A stretch of 64,000 nt of DNA from an uncultured Pseudomonadales bacterium (GTDB taxonomy: Bacteria > Pseudomonadota > Gammaproteobacteria > Pseudomonadales > Porticoccaceae): NCBI GenBank assembly GCA_943846685.1, contig OX044363.1, positions 1,096,001-1,160,000 of the forward strand. Direction: 5' to 3'. A program made the translations under genes and the position numbers. Numbering within the stretch: the stretch's first letter is position 1; each line of letters begins with the position of its first letter. The notes under the pieces were generated by a model that was not told the DNA's origin, ran no database searches, and was given only the letters and a program-made list of their open reading frames with translations. Positions 46,642 to 56,583 of this stretch are shown in pieces.

Positions 46642-48519
46642 ATGTTGGACAGTTTTAGAACTAATATGAAAGGTATAGCTTTCGCGATTGTTGTATTAAT
46701 CGCCATTGTCTTCGCCTTTTCTGGAATTGGCTCGCTATCAGTCTCCGGAAGCGCATCGGAAACCGCAGTAAAAGTTAATGGTGAACGAGTTTCGGAATTG
46801 CAGGTTCAGCAGGCACTTAATTCCGAGAAGCAAAGAATACTCAATGAAAATGAAGGTCTTGATGCAGCACTGCTTGAAGATGATTTAATCCGACCACAGG
46901 TTGTTGAACAGATCATTGGACGCAAGTTGCTCTCTCAGGAAGCCAGCACTGGCGGCATGGCGATCTCATCGCGAGCCACCGGTAAGTTGCTTCTGGATAC
47001 ACCGTCTTTTCAGACTGACGGTCGCTTTGACCAAGAATTATTTCTCTACAGAATTCGCAATCTGGGCTATACCAGTGCCAGCTTCCTAGAGATGCTAGAG
47101 GAAAACCTCCTTATAGACCAATTTGTACGCGGCTTTGTTGCCTCTGGTTTTACTACCAGCAATGAGCTAGAACTGCTTGCCAGTGTTGTTGAGCAGGAAC
47201 GTGATTACTACTACCTGACAGCGCCACTTCAGCCAGTGATTGAGTCAGTTAAAGTCACTGATCAGCAGGTTGCGGCTTATTACGAAGAAAACAAAAACAG
47301 CTATCAGGCTGAAGAGCAGGTTGTAGTCGACTATATCGAACTTAGCCCTGCCCAGTTTGATGATACAGACGCGGTTAGCGAAGAGCAGGTAAAGGCTCGC
47401 TTTGAAGAGCAGGCTCAATCACTGGAGTCAGCTGTTTCTCTGCAGGCGGCGCATATACTCTTAGCAGAGCCGGATGCCGCGTTAATCAGTGAAATACAGT
47501 CGAAACTGGATGCCGGTGAAGACTTCGCCGCGCTAGCTAAGCAGTACTCTGAAGATGTGGGTTCAGCTGATTTCGGTGGCGATCTAGGCTTTACCACTGG
47601 TGACACCTTTCCGGATAGTTTCGAAACTGCTTTGGCAGCTCTCGAAGTGGGTCAGGTATCTGCACCAGTAGAAACTGAAAGTGGCACTCACCTGATTAAG
47701 CTTGTCGACAAGCAGGAAACGGTTATCGACTTCTCCACCGAGCGCGGTCGTATTGAGCAAGAGCTGGTTTCAGAGTTAAGAGATCAGTGGTTAGTTGAGA
47801 AGCTCGCCAACCTGAAAGAACTTAGCTTTAACGCCGAAAGCCTTGGCGAAGTTGCCGCAGACCTAAGTTTAACCGCTCAGGTATCTGATGCCTTTACTCG
47901 CTCTGGCGCAGCTGGCATAGCCGCTTTCCCAACAGTGATTAAGGCCGCCTTTAGCGATGAAGTTGTCAATGAGAAATATGCCAGTGAAGTGATTGATCTG
48001 GGCGACGACCGCTATGTGGTTCTCAAGCTAAATAAAAGCATTCCAGCCCGTCAAAAAGAATTGGCTGAGGTTAAAGATTCAGTTGTAGCTGCTATCAGTT
48101 CTGATCTGGCGCGTGCCGAACTGGCTGAGCAGGGCAGCGCACTTCTGGCCCGTGTAGAAGGCGGTGAAAGCGTTGAAACAGTGGCTAAAAGCGAAGATCT
48201 GGATTGGCAGGTAGTTTTGGATGCCAAGCGCAGCACCGGTAATATTAATGGTGATGTAAACCGCTTTGTATTCCAGCTTCCAACCACAGCAGCCTCTGAT
48301 GTCACTGAAAGCTTCTATACGCGCAATGGTGACTTTGTGGTGGTTGTACTGACTGAAGTTACCCCAGGCGATAGCAGCAAGCTAAGCGCCGAGCAGAAGA
48401 ACAATTTGATCTATGCTGGATCTGCAGCTAACAGCACTCGTGAGCTAAAGGCCCTACAAGATAGATTACTGGCTGATGCCAAGATAGTTGAAAATGCGGT
48501 TGTTTCATCTGCTGAGTAA
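46642..48519 (+). CDS. ppiD: Periplasmic folding chaperone PpiD
   Basis: PpiD is an inner-membrane-anchored chaperone near the SecYEG exit. The 625-residue protein has one N-terminal membrane helix (about 12-33, GIAFAIVVLIAIVFAFSGIGS), a SurA-like helical region, a parvulin domain near residues 265-355 (QAAHILLAEPDAALISEIQ and QYSEDVGSADFGGDLGFTTGD), and a helical C-terminal domain. Parvulin-like motifs are better kept than in E. coli PpiD, so isomerase activity is possible. A terminator follows. Confidence 0.95.
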   Translation: MLDSFRTNMKGIAFAIVVLIAIVFAFSGIGSLSVSGSASETAVKVNGERVSELQVQQALNSEKQRILNENEGLDAALLEDDLIRPQVVEQIIGRKLLSQEASTGGMAISSRATGKLLLDTPSFQTDGRFDQELFLYRIRNLGYTSASFLEMLEENLLIDQFVRGFVASGFTTSNELELLASVVEQERDYYYLTAPLQPVIESVKVTDQQVAAYYEENKNSYQAEEQVVVDYIELSPAQFDDTDAVSEEQVKARFEEQAQSLESAVSLQAAHILLAEPDAALISEIQSKLDAGEDFAALAKQYSEDVGSADFGGDLGFTTGDTFPDSFETALAALEVGQVSAPVETESGTHLIKLVDKQETVIDFSTERGRIEQELVSELRDQWLVEKLANLKELSFNAESLGEVAADLSLTAQVSDAFTRSGAAGIAAFPTVIKAAFSDEVVNEKYASEVIDLGDDRYVVLKLNKSIPARQKELAEVKDSVVAAISSDLARAELAEQGSALLARVEGGESVETVAKSEDLDWQVVLDAKRSTGNINGDVNRFVFQLPTTAASDVTESFYTRNGDFVVVVLTEVTPGDSSKLSAEQKNNLIYAGSAANSTRELKALQDRLLADAKIVENAVVSSAE

Positions 48520-48559
48520 ACTAGCTGCTCTAGTAAAAGAGCTCAAAAAGAAAGACTAC

Positions 48560-48598
48560 AAACTGCCAGCAGAGCGATCGTTCTAGCTGGCAGTTTTG
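48560..48598 (+). terminator. Rho-independent terminator after ppiD
   Basis: The stem AAACTGCCAGC (48560-48570) and GCTGGCAGTTT (48586-48596) encloses a 15-base loop that can extend the pairing through AGA and TCT. The right arm ends in TTTT. It lies between convergent ppiD and mltD and may serve both. Confidence 0.85.
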
Positions 48599-48644
48599 TT
48601 TCCAGGGTATGGATAGTTGCTAGTTAAAAGCGTTCAGACCAGCC

Positions 48645-50252
48645 CTATATTTTTAAGCCATCAATAAACAGCGTTAGCCTCTGCCCCGGCTGCAGTAGAT
48701 CACTGCGTCTAATCTTGTTCCAGCGGGTAATATCCCTAATCGCAATATCAAACTTACTGGCAATCAGTGATAGTGAATCCCCACGGCGCACTCGGTAGGA
48801 GAGTTTGCGAAGATTTTTTGCCGTGACTTCTTTAGCGCGGCTGCCCACTACCAGACGATCACCGATACGAAGCGTATTACTGCTGAGCTTATTTCTCTCA
48901 CGCAGGCGCTTGATGCTGGTGTTATATTTTCGGGCAATCGTCCACAGAGAGTCGCCCTGACGCACCAAATGGTAATCAGGCTGCACCTCTGTGTTCAGGG
49001 TATTGGAGAGATAATCGATATTGTCTCTGGAGTGAGGGATCAGTAAAACCTGACCAATCTGCAGCCTATCGTTGCGCAAATTGTTGCGGCTTCTCAGCCA
49101 GCTGGTCGGTATATCAAAGCGCGCAGCAATCTGCGAAAGGGTATCGCCATTAGCCACCGCATACTCAGTGTGCGGCACCCAGGTTTTTGGATCCGTGGTT
49201 GCCAGCATATCCCTTAATGGTTGCGCAGTACCCACCGGCAGCAGCAGATTATGTTTGCCCTCAGGTGGTGTAATCGCTCTGCGATAGGCGGGGTTAAGCC
49301 GAGTGAAATCAGCCACATCCACAGCGGTCACCTTGACCACATTGTTTAAATCAATCTGTGATTCAATCTCAACTACCTCAAAGAACGGTTGATTTGGCAT
49401 CGCGGGCAGCTTTAGATCATATTGTTCTGGATCGCGTATCAGGGTTGCTAGCGCCAGAAGCTGAGGCACATAGTTGCGAGTTTCTCGCGGCAGCGAAATT
49501 GACCAGAAGTCAGTTCCCTTGCCGAGCTTTCGATTGCGCCGAATCGACTTGCCGACATTGCCCTGTCCGGAATTATAAGCGGCTAGAGCCAGAAGCCAGT
49601 CATTATCGAAACGCTTATTAAGTTTCTCGAGATAGGTAATGGCCGCCTGAGTCGAATAGATAACATCGCGTCTGCCATCAAACCAGCGATCCCGACGCAA
49701 GCCGAGAGACTTGGCGGTAGAGGGAATAAACTGCCAGAGCCCAACAGCATGGCTGTGGGAGTAGGCGAGAGGATCGTAGGTGCTCTCCACAATCGGCAGC
49801 AGTGCCAGCTCAAGAGGCAGGCCAGCCTTATCCAGTTCATCGGTCACATAGTAGATATAGGGCTGAGCGCGACTAAAAACGGTCTTTAAATAACTTGGGT
49901 TGCGCAGGTACCAGTCACGCTGTTTGGTCACGCTGGCGGGCATAGATTCAGGAGTTAATTTAAAACCCTCGCGAATCCTCTGCCAAAGATCTATAGCCTT
50001 AGGTTCAGGGATCTCCTCGAAAACTATAGGGATGGGATTCTCAGAGGGTTCTATCTGTACGCTGGTAAAGCCGCCTTGGGCCGTCTCAGGACTCTTAGAG
50101 GGGCTCTCTGTTAGCTTCTCTGCGGTTTCTGTGGGGCTCTTGGCAGCTGTATTTTTAATCTCAGGCAAAAGCGCGCAACCGGACAACAGTGGAACGGTAC
50201 ACAGAGCGGTACTTAAAAGAAGCGCTTGAAAATGTCGAGGCACAGACTGCAA
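48645..50252 (-). CDS. mltD: Membrane-bound lytic murein transglycosylase D
   Basis: MltD cleaves peptidoglycan glycan strands to 1,6-anhydromuropeptides. The 535-residue protein has a lipoprotein signal (lipobox LLSGC, about residue 26). A transglycosylase domain lies at about 120-270 with the catalytic Glu in LLPIVESTYDP and AVGLWQFIPSTAKSLGL. Three LysM domains follow (about 365-410, 430-475, 487-530: YAVANGDTLSQIAARFDI, HLVRQGDSLWTIARKYN, YRVRRGDSLSLIASKFDI). It is divergent from the methyltransferase gene; in E. coli gloB lies in this gap but is absent here. Confidence 0.95.
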   Translation of the reverse strand: MQSVPRHFQALLLSTALCTVPLLSGCALLPEIKNTAAKSPTETAEKLTESPSKSPETAQGGFTSVQIEPSENPIPIVFEEIPEPKAIDLWQRIREGFKLTPESMPASVTKQRDWYLRNPSYLKTVFSRAQPYIYYVTDELDKAGLPLELALLPIVESTYDPLAYSHSHAVGLWQFIPSTAKSLGLRRDRWFDGRRDVIYSTQAAITYLEKLNKRFDNDWLLALAAYNSGQGNVGKSIRRNRKLGKGTDFWSISLPRETRNYVPQLLALATLIRDPEQYDLKLPAMPNQPFFEVVEIESQIDLNNVVKVTAVDVADFTRLNPAYRRAITPPEGKHNLLLPVGTAQPLRDMLATTDPKTWVPHTEYAVANGDTLSQIAARFDIPTSWLRSRNNLRNDRLQIGQVLLIPHSRDNIDYLSNTLNTEVQPDYHLVRQGDSLWTIARKYNTSIKRLRERNKLSSNTLRIGDRLVVGSRAKEVTAKNLRKLSYRVRRGDSLSLIASKFDIAIRDITRWNKIRRSDLLQPGQRLTLFIDGLKI

Positions 50253-50423
50253 GTTTTGACCCTTATTCTAAATTGGGGCGCGATTGTATCGGTCAGTCGA
50301 GGTCGAAACAATAACCAGATTCTCAGTGAGCCTATATCTCTGTCAAAACGCTACTCTTCAGACGCTGGTTTTTATTCAATTCAGCGAACATAATAACCCC
50401 TTATTAACCCTCTATTGGCCACT

Positions 50424-51245
50424 ATGCCCCTAACGCCTATTAGCAACATCGGACAGAATCTTGCGGATCGCCTTAAGGTTGCGGATATCGCCAGCACCTC
50501 TGCCGACCTGCGGCGATGGTTGGACAGTGATTTTGGTCGCTACCTGCAGGCTCGGGAGCGACAGGTTTTTCAGGAGCAGTTTGCCGAACTGCCCGGATAC
50601 CGCTTTATGCGTCTCGGTCTTAGCGAAGATCCACAGACCCTGGACTGTTTTAAACATATTCACCGCTTTAGTCTGCACCCCTCAGAGCTTCGTGGCGGGC
50701 ACGCGGCCCTGGCAAACTATATTGAATTGCCGCTGATGTCAGAAACTATCGATGTGATGCTATTGCATCATGCGCTGGAGTTTTCCCTGTCGCCAAAAGC
50801 GGTGCTTGCCGAGGCCAGTCGAGTTGTTATGCCGGGCGGTCACCTGCTGCTCTGTCTGTTTAATCCCTACGGCCCTATGGGTATCGCCAAATTCCCCATG
50901 CAGCTGTGCTCTGAGAAAGCGCAATTTCGCTTTCACAATCTGCGTTTGGGGCGTTTAACTGACTGGTTGTCACTGTTAAATTTTCACGTAGAACGCATTG
51001 AACATGGTGCTTATAATTTACCGTTTCGATATGGCACCAAAAACCAGTCTCTTGCAAACAATAGCCAATGGGAAAAGGCCTGTAAAAAGATTCGCTTACC
51101 TATGGGTAATTTCTATATGATTCACGCGGTTAAACGAGTCTCCCGAGGGATTAGAAGTTCCGGCCACCCATGGCGGGCGGCGGCTACTAAAAGTTACCGA
51201 GCGACTCAGGGCCTCAAGAGCACAGCCGTAAAAAATAATAAATAA
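50424..51245 (+). CDS. YafS-like SAM-dependent methyltransferase
   Basis: This 273-residue protein resembles E. coli YafS, whose gene also lies between mltD and rnhA. The class I methyltransferase core is degenerate in motif I, but the segments LMSETIDVMLLHHALEFSLSPKAVLAEASRVVMPGGHLLLCLFNP (motifs II-III) and LGRLTDWLSLLNFHVERIEHG are typical. The ATG at 50424 is preferred over a TTG at 50415; no strong ribosome site precedes either. The basic tail of about 40 residues is poorly conserved. Substrate unknown. Confidence 0.85.
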   Translation: MPLTPISNIGQNLADRLKVADIASTSADLRRWLDSDFGRYLQARERQVFQEQFAELPGYRFMRLGLSEDPQTLDCFKHIHRFSLHPSELRGGHAALANYIELPLMSETIDVMLLHHALEFSLSPKAVLAEASRVVMPGGHLLLCLFNPYGPMGIAKFPMQLCSEKAQFRFHNLRLGRLTDWLSLLNFHVERIEHGAYNLPFRYGTKNQSLANNSQWEKACKKIRLPMGNFYMIHAVKRVSRGIRSSGHPWRAAATKSYRATQGLKSTAVKNNK

Positions 51246-51286
51246 TCACAACAAACTGCAGCCATAGCTGTGGATAAAGGAAGTTA

Positions 51287-51718
51287 ATGAAATCGGTAGA
51301 AATATTTACAGACGGCGCCTGTCGAGGTAATCCAGGTCCCGGTGGCTGGGGTGTATTGATGCGTTACGGCGACAGTGAGAAATCACTGTTTGGCGGCGAA
51401 GCTGAAACCACCAACAACCGCATGGAGATGATGGCCGTTATTCAGGGATTGATGGCCCTTAACGTGCCCTGCAAAATCACCCTTACCTCAGACTCAACCT
51501 ACGTATTGAAAGGCATTCAGGAATGGATGCCGAATTGGAAGAAACGCAACTGGAAAACCGCCAGTAAAAAGCCGGTAAAAAATGTTGATCTGTGGCAAAA
51601 GCTTGATGCCCTTATTGGCACCCATGAGATAGACTGGCAATGGGTAAAAGGCCACAGCGGTCACCGTGAAAATGAAATTGCCGATCAGTTGGCCAATCGT
51701 GGCATTGATGAGCTGTAA
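51287..51718 (+). CDS. rnhA: Ribonuclease HI
   Basis: RNase HI cuts RNA in RNA-DNA hybrids. The 143-residue protein has all four acidic catalytic residues in [42 protein letters not shown] and ENEIADQLA. The basic handle region [15 protein letters not shown] is present. A short 36-bp gap leads to dnaQ, so they are probably co-transcribed. Confidence 0.98.
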   Translation: MKSVEIFTDGACRGNPGPGGWGVLMRYGDSEKSLFGGEAETTNNRMEMMAVIQGLMALNVPCKITLTSDSTYVLKGIQEWMPNWKKRNWKTASKKPVKNVDLWQKLDALIGTHEIDWQWVKGHSGHRENEIADQLANRGIDEL

Positions 51719-51754
51719 ATTCGCATCTAAAAAAGCATATAAAAAGCAGGCAGC

Positions 51755-52474
51755 ATGAGACAAATCGTACTTGATACAGAAACTACCGGACTAGAGACTT
51801 CCCAGGACCACCGTATTATCGAGATTGGTTGTGTCGAGCTGGTAGGGCGGAAGCTGACGGGCAGGCATTACCATCAGTACATCAACCCGCAGCGCAAAGT
51901 CGATGAAGGTGCCATGGAAGTGCATGGTATCAGCGATCAGTTTCTGGAAGATAAGCCGCTGTTTGATCAGGTCGCCAAAGAATTTCTGGAATTTGTGGAT
52001 GGAGCCGATCTGGTGATTCACAACGCGCCTTTCGATGTCGGCTTTATCAACCATGAAATTGCCAAGCTGTCAGGCAAGTACCAGGTGATCGAAACCAGCT
52101 GCCGGATTATTGACACCCTGGCACTGGCACGGCAAAAGCACCCCGGACAGAAAAATAATCTCGATGCGCTGTGTAAGCGCTATGGCGTAGATAATTCAGC
52201 CCGTGACTTGCACGGTGCACTTCTCGATGCCGAGATTCTCGCCGATGTCTACCTGCTGATGACCGGTGGACAGGTCAACCTGAATATCAGTGACCAATCC
52301 AACTCTGCCAGTGGTGAAGTCAACAGTAAAAGCAGCATCCGTCGACTCTCTGCAGATCGCACGCCGCTGCGAATCGTTAAGCCTAGCGAAGAAGAGCTGG
52401 CCCTTCACCAACAAAAACTCGATGCCATCAACAAGAGCAGCGGGGCCTGCATCTGGATGGGCAGCAGCGACTGA
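51755..52474 (+). CDS. dnaQ: DNA polymerase III epsilon subunit (proofreading exonuclease)
   Basis: The 3'-5' exonuclease of the replicase. The 239-residue protein has the DEDDh motifs: Exo I LDTETTGLE (about 6-14), Exo II HNAPFDVGFI, and Exo III HGALLDAEILADVY. The C-terminal segment, about 50 residues with a Ser-rich linker, would bind the alpha subunit. It starts with MRQIVLDTETTG and lies directly before hrpA (9-bp gap). Confidence 0.97.
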   Translation: MRQIVLDTETTGLETSQDHRIIEIGCVELVGRKLTGRHYHQYINPQRKVDEGAMEVHGISDQFLEDKPLFDQVAKEFLEFVDGADLVIHNAPFDVGFINHEIAKLSGKYQVIETSCRIIDTLALARQKHPGQKNNLDALCKRYGVDNSARDLHGALLDAEILADVYLLMTGGQVNLNISDQSNSASGEVNSKSSIRRLSADRTPLRIVKPSEEELALHQQKLDAINKSSGACIWMGSSD

Positions 52475-52483
52475 TAAGCACCC

Positions 52484-55400
52484 ATGTCAACCGCGCAAGA
52501 GTTAAATACTCCTCCTAGTACCCCGCAGGATTTTCAGCGACTAAAATGCCTTGTTGAACAATCGACAAGCACCCGTGAGCGTTTCCGTTTAGGTCGTCAG
52601 CTCGCCGAGTTAAATAAGCTCGCCGAGCAGGGTAAAGCAATTACTGAGCGCTGGGGAAAGTGGCACGCTGCACTGCTTAAAGATCAGCAGCAGATCGAAA
52701 AGCGCCAGCGCAATTTGCCCGCCCTCGAATACCCGGATCTACCGGTTAGCGCCAGAGCCGAAGAGATCGCCGAGTTAATAAGCAAACATCAGGTGATTGT
52801 TGTCGCCGGTGAAACCGGTTCCGGTAAAACCACCCAGTTGCCAAAAATCTGCCTGCAAGCCGGTTGCGGGGTAAAAGGCATGATTGGTCACACCCAGCCG
52901 CGGCGAATTGCTGCGCGAACGGTCGCCAATCGAATTGCCGAAGAACTCAAAGTCTCACTGGGTCAGGCGGTCGGCTATCAGGTGCGCTTTTCCGATCAGA
53001 GTTCACCGAACAGCTATATCAAATTAATGACCGACGGCATTCTGTTGGCAGAAATTCAAAACGATCGATTTCTCAGTAAATACGACACATTGATTATTGA
53101 TGAGGCTCACGAGCGCAGCCTAAATATTGATTTTCTAATGGGCTACCTGAAAAATCTACTGCCCCAGCGACCAGATCTAAAAATAATTATTACCTCGGCA
53201 ACCATTGATGTCGAAAAGTTTTCAAAGCATTTTAATAATGCCCCGATAGTCGAAGTTTCCGGGCGCAGTTTTCCGGTCGAAGTTATCTACAACCACCCGG
53301 ACGAAACAGAGACTGATCGCGATCAGATGATTGTTGACTGCCTGCAAGATATTCAAGCCAATCAAAAGCAGGGCGATGTTTTAGTCTTTCTCAGTGGCGA
53401 GCGCGAGATCCGTGAAGTTAACCTGGCGCTTAAACGCGCGCAGCTGGCCCATACCGAAATTGTTCCGCTCTATGCGCGTTTAAGTCTTGCCGAGCAGAGT
53501 AAAATATTTTCCGCCCACCGCGGCAGAAGAGTAGTGCTGAGTACCAACGTTGCTGAAACCTCACTGACCGTGCCGGGCATTCGCTATGTGATTGATACCG
53601 GCCGCGCCCGAGTATCTCGCTACAGTTTCCGTACCAAGGTACAGCGGTTGCCTATTGAAGCAATTTCCCAGGCCAGCGCCAATCAGCGCGCTGGACGCTG
53701 TGGTCGAGTCAGTGAAGGGGTCTGCTATCGCCTCTATAGTGAGGATGATTTTAACGGGCGCTCTGAGTTTACCGATCCGGAAATTGTTCGCACCAATCTG
53801 GCAGCGGTTATTCTACAGATGCTGCATCTAAAAATTGGTGATATCCGCAGCTTCCCGTTTGTCGATGCGCCAGATCCTCGCATGATCAGCGATGGATTTA
53901 AGCTACTGGAAGAACTTCAGGTAGTCACCGCCAATGGCAAGTTAACCGCCCTCGGCAAGCGTATTGTGCATATACCGCTAGATCCAAGATTTGCCCGAAT
54001 GCTTTTAGAAGCCGCAAAAAACGGCTGTCTCTCCGAAGTGATGATTATCACCACCGGCCTGAGTATTCAGGATCCCCGCGAGCGTCCCGCCGACAAGCAA
54101 CAGGCCGCAGACCAAAGCCATAAAAAATGGCAGGAACCCAACTCCGATTTTATCTCGCTGTTAAACCTGTGGCGTCATTTTGAAGAACAGCGCCAGCAGC
54201 TCTCCGGCAATCAATACAGCCGCTACTGCAAAGCCAACCATGTCTCCTACCTGCGTATGCGTGAATGGCGAGACCTGCACCATCAGGTACACAGCGCCTG
54301 TCGCGCATTAAAGCTGACCGATAACAGCAAGCCGGCAGAAGCCGATGATATTCACCGCTCACTGCTCTCCGGACTGCTTGGGCAGGTGGGTATTCTGCAA
54401 GAGAAGTGGGAGTTTCTTGGCACCCGCAATCGCAAATTCTTTATCTTTCCCGGTTCAGGCCTAAGTAAAAAACCACCCAAGTGGGTGATGGCAGCCTCGC
54501 TGATGGAAACCACCAAACAGTTTGCCCTTACAGTAGCCAAAATCGACTCAGACTGGCTCGAGCCATTGGCCGCCCATCTAGTTAAGAAAACTTACAGTGA
54601 GCCGTTTTACAGTATTAAATCCGGTCAGGTCATGGCCAGTGAACGGCAGACCTTATTTGGTTTGAGCATTGTTGAAAATAAACGTCGCGTCTACGGACAG
54701 GTCAATCCCGATGAAGCGCGGAGAATATTTATTCAGCAGGCACTGGTAGAAAAGGGCTATCGCGGCAAAGGTGACTTCTACAGCGAGAATCAGAAACTGG
54801 TCGAAGAGCTGCAGGCCCTTGAAGACCGTTTTCGTCGCCGGGATCTGCTAGTCGAACAGCAGGTGATTTTCGAGTTTTATAACGAGCGAATTCCCGCAGG
54901 CATATACAACCTGCCGCTATTTGAAAAATGGCGTAAGCAGGCCGAGGCAAGCGATCCACGGCTATTGAAGCTGGAAAAAGAATATTTACTGCTGCGTGGT
55001 CTGTCTCAGGAAGAGCAGACTCAGTTCCCCGAAATCATTAGCTATCAGGGTATCAGCTACAACCTGCGCTACCATTTTGAACCCAATCATATCGAAGATG
55101 GGGTCAGCGCTGTGGTGCCATTGCCCCTGTTGCATCAGCTGCCGAGATACTATTTTGAATGGTTAGTGCCCGGTATGTTGCGGGATAAATGTATCGCCCT
55201 GCTTAAAAGCCTGCCGAAACAGACCCGGCGAAATTTTGTTCCAGTCCCGGACTATGTGGATGCATTCCTGTTAAAAGCTCGAGCTCAGGATCGGCCGCTC
55301 ACTGAAGTACTCGCAGAACATCTGCACAAGCAGACTGGCATAACCATTCCTGCGGAGCAGTGGAAACCGGAAAATCTCGATGCCTGGTACCAGATGAATT

Positions 55401-56419
55401 TTGTGCTCGAAGATGAAAATGGTGTCGAGATTGCCATGGCCAGAAGTCTTGAGAAGCTGCAGCAGGACTTTAAGCAGCAAATTAATAAGGGCCTAGAACA
55501 GGCCGCCGATCAGAACACTGAGCAGACCAGGACCCGGCAGGGAATCACCGAGTGGGACTTTGATGAATTGCCTGAAGAGGTGGCCTTAAAGCATGGCAAA
55601 ATAACCATCAAAGCCTGGCCAACACTGCGTGACTGTGGAGAGTCCGTATCTCTCGAAGTAATCGATAACCCGCTGCAAGCAGAAAAAATAAGCCGTCAGG
55701 GTCAGTTGCGATTGGCACTACTAAAAGGTCGCGATCAGGTTAAATATCTCACCAAGCACCTGCTGCGGGGTAAAGAGCTTGCAATCACCGCCGCCAAAAT
55801 TGGTGAGCGCAAACCGCTAGTTGATGCCCTGATCAGTGCCAGTTTTCAGCAGGCAATCTTTGCCAACCCCGAGGTGCTCAGAGAGCAGCAGCAATTTGAT
55901 CGTGCCTTTGAAGCGGGAATTGGCGATGTAGTGATGATTGCTCAGGAGAAGGGGCAGGTTATAGAGTCACTGCTGTTGCCTCTGCACGACACGCAAAAGA
56001 AGCTTAGAGCACTGGGTCTGCCAGCTATTTATGCCGCAGAGGATATTCGCAGTCAGTTGGATTGGCTGTTTAGTCGTGACAGCTTATCGACCATCACCAC
56101 CGAATCGATCCGGCAATATCCACGCTATATAAAAGCACTGCAGGTGCGTCTCGAAAAGCTCGCCGCTCAGGTCAGCAAAGATCGACAGCATATTGCCGAA
56201 CTACAGGTCCTTGTGGAGCCCTGTAAACTGGCACTGGTTGAAGATCAGCCACTCTCCTCGGAACTTGAGACAGCGCTGCGGGATTTTTACTGGCTGCTAG
56301 AAGAGTACCGCGTTTCGCTATTTGCCCAGCAGTTAAAAACCCGTGTTCCGGTATCCTTAAAGCGGCTGCAAAAACGCTGGGATGAAATTGAGGAGCAGTT
56401 GCGACGGTTTCGTGTTTAG
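52484..56419 (+). CDS. hrpA: ATP-dependent RNA helicase HrpA
   Basis: HrpA is a DEAH-box 3'-5' RNA helicase linked to rescue of stalled ribosomes in E. coli. The 1311-residue length matches the family. Motif I is GETGSGKTTQLPKICL (about 110-125), motif II DEAH in LIIDEAHERSLNIDFLMGYLK, motif III SATI, and motif VI QRAGRCGRVSEGVCYRLY. The helicase-associated and OB domains follow, then the DUF3418 C-terminal half (NLPEEVALKHGK region onward). Start MSTAQELN at 52484 follows dnaQ closely. The hvf operon follows. Confidence 0.97.
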   Translation: MSTAQELNTPPSTPQDFQRLKCLVEQSTSTRERFRLGRQLAELNKLAEQGKAITERWGKWHAALLKDQQQIEKRQRNLPALEYPDLPVSARAEEIAELISKHQVIVVAGETGSGKTTQLPKICLQAGCGVKGMIGHTQPRRIAARTVANRIAEELKVSLGQAVGYQVRFSDQSSPNSYIKLMTDGILLAEIQNDRFLSKYDTLIIDEAHERSLNIDFLMGYLKNLLPQRPDLKIIITSATIDVEKFSKHFNNAPIVEVSGRSFPVEVIYNHPDETETDRDQMIVDCLQDIQANQKQGDVLVFLSGEREIREVNLALKRAQLAHTEIVPLYARLSLAEQSKIFSAHRGRRVVLSTNVAETSLTVPGIRYVIDTGRARVSRYSFRTKVQRLPIEAISQASANQRAGRCGRVSEGVCYRLYSEDDFNGRSEFTDPEIVRTNLAAVILQMLHLKIGDIRSFPFVDAPDPRMISDGFKLLEELQVVTANGKLTALGKRIVHIPLDPRFARMLLEAAKNGCLSEVMIITTGLSIQDPRERPADKQQAADQSHKKWQEPNSDFISLLNLWRHFEEQRQQLSGNQYSRYCKANHVSYLRMREWRDLHHQVHSACRALKLTDNSKPAEADDIHRSLLSGLLGQVGILQEKWEFLGTRNRKFFIFPGSGLSKKPPKWVMAASLMETTKQFALTVAKIDSDWLEPLAAHLVKKTYSEPFYSIKSGQVMASERQTLFGLSIVENKRRVYGQVNPDEARRIFIQQALVEKGYRGKGDFYSENQKLVEELQALEDRFRRRDLLVEQQVIFEFYNERIPAGIYNLPLFEKWRKQAEASDPRLLKLEKEYLLLRGLSQEEQTQFPEIISYQGISYNLRYHFEPNHIEDGVSAVVPLPLLHQLPRYYFEWLVPGMLRDKCIALLKSLPKQTRRNFVPVPDYVDAFLLKARAQDRPLTEVLAEHLHKQTGITIPAEQWKPENLDAWYQMNFVLEDENGVEIAMARSLEKLQQDFKQQINKGLEQAADQNTEQTRTRQGITEWDFDELPEEVALKHGKITIKAWPTLRDCGESVSLEVIDNPLQAEKISRQGQLRLALLKGRDQVKYLTKHLLRGKELAITAAKIGERKPLVDALISASFQQAIFANPEVLREQQQFDRAFEAGIGDVVMIAQEKGQVIESLLLPLHDTQKKLRALGLPAIYAAEDIRSQLDWLFSRDSLSTITTESIRQYPRYIKALQVRLEKLAAQVSKDRQHIAELQVLVEPCKLALVEDQPLSSELETALRDFYWLLEEYRVSLFAQQLKTRVPVSLKRLQKRWDEIEEQLRRFRV

Positions 56420-56469
56420 TCTATTAATTGAGACTAAAAAGAGCCTTATTAAAAACTACCCTCAACAAC

Positions 56470-56497
56470 GGAACTTCGTATAAACTCATTTGTCAGA
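56470..56497 (+). promoter_or_regulatory. Candidate ECF-sigma promoter of the hvfABC operon
   Basis: GGAACTT at 56470-56476 and GTCAGA at 56492-56497 are 15 bp apart. This is close to the RpoE-type pattern GGAACTT-N15-GTCnnA. It lies 87 bp before the hvfA start in the only non-coding gap upstream. Related operons in other bacteria are often controlled by ECF factors, which adds weight. No sigma-70 pair of equal quality is visible. Confidence 0.6.
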
Positions 56498-56498
56498 A

Positions 56499-56533
56499 CT
56501 GCATCCCAAAACTAACTTGGAATTGGGATGCAG
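56499..56533. promoter_or_regulatory. 11-bp inverted repeat at the hvfA transcription start region
   Basis: The arms CTGCATCCCAA (56499-56509) and TTGGGATGCAG (56523-56533) are perfect and 13 bp apart. The left arm begins right after the ECF -10 box, so the repeat straddles the predicted start point. This favours a protein operator over a complete RNA hairpin. No T-run follows, so it is not a terminator. Confidence 0.6.
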
Positions 56534-56583
56534 GTAAAAATTGAATGATTAACCAGCTATTACCAACACATGGAGAAAGTCCA

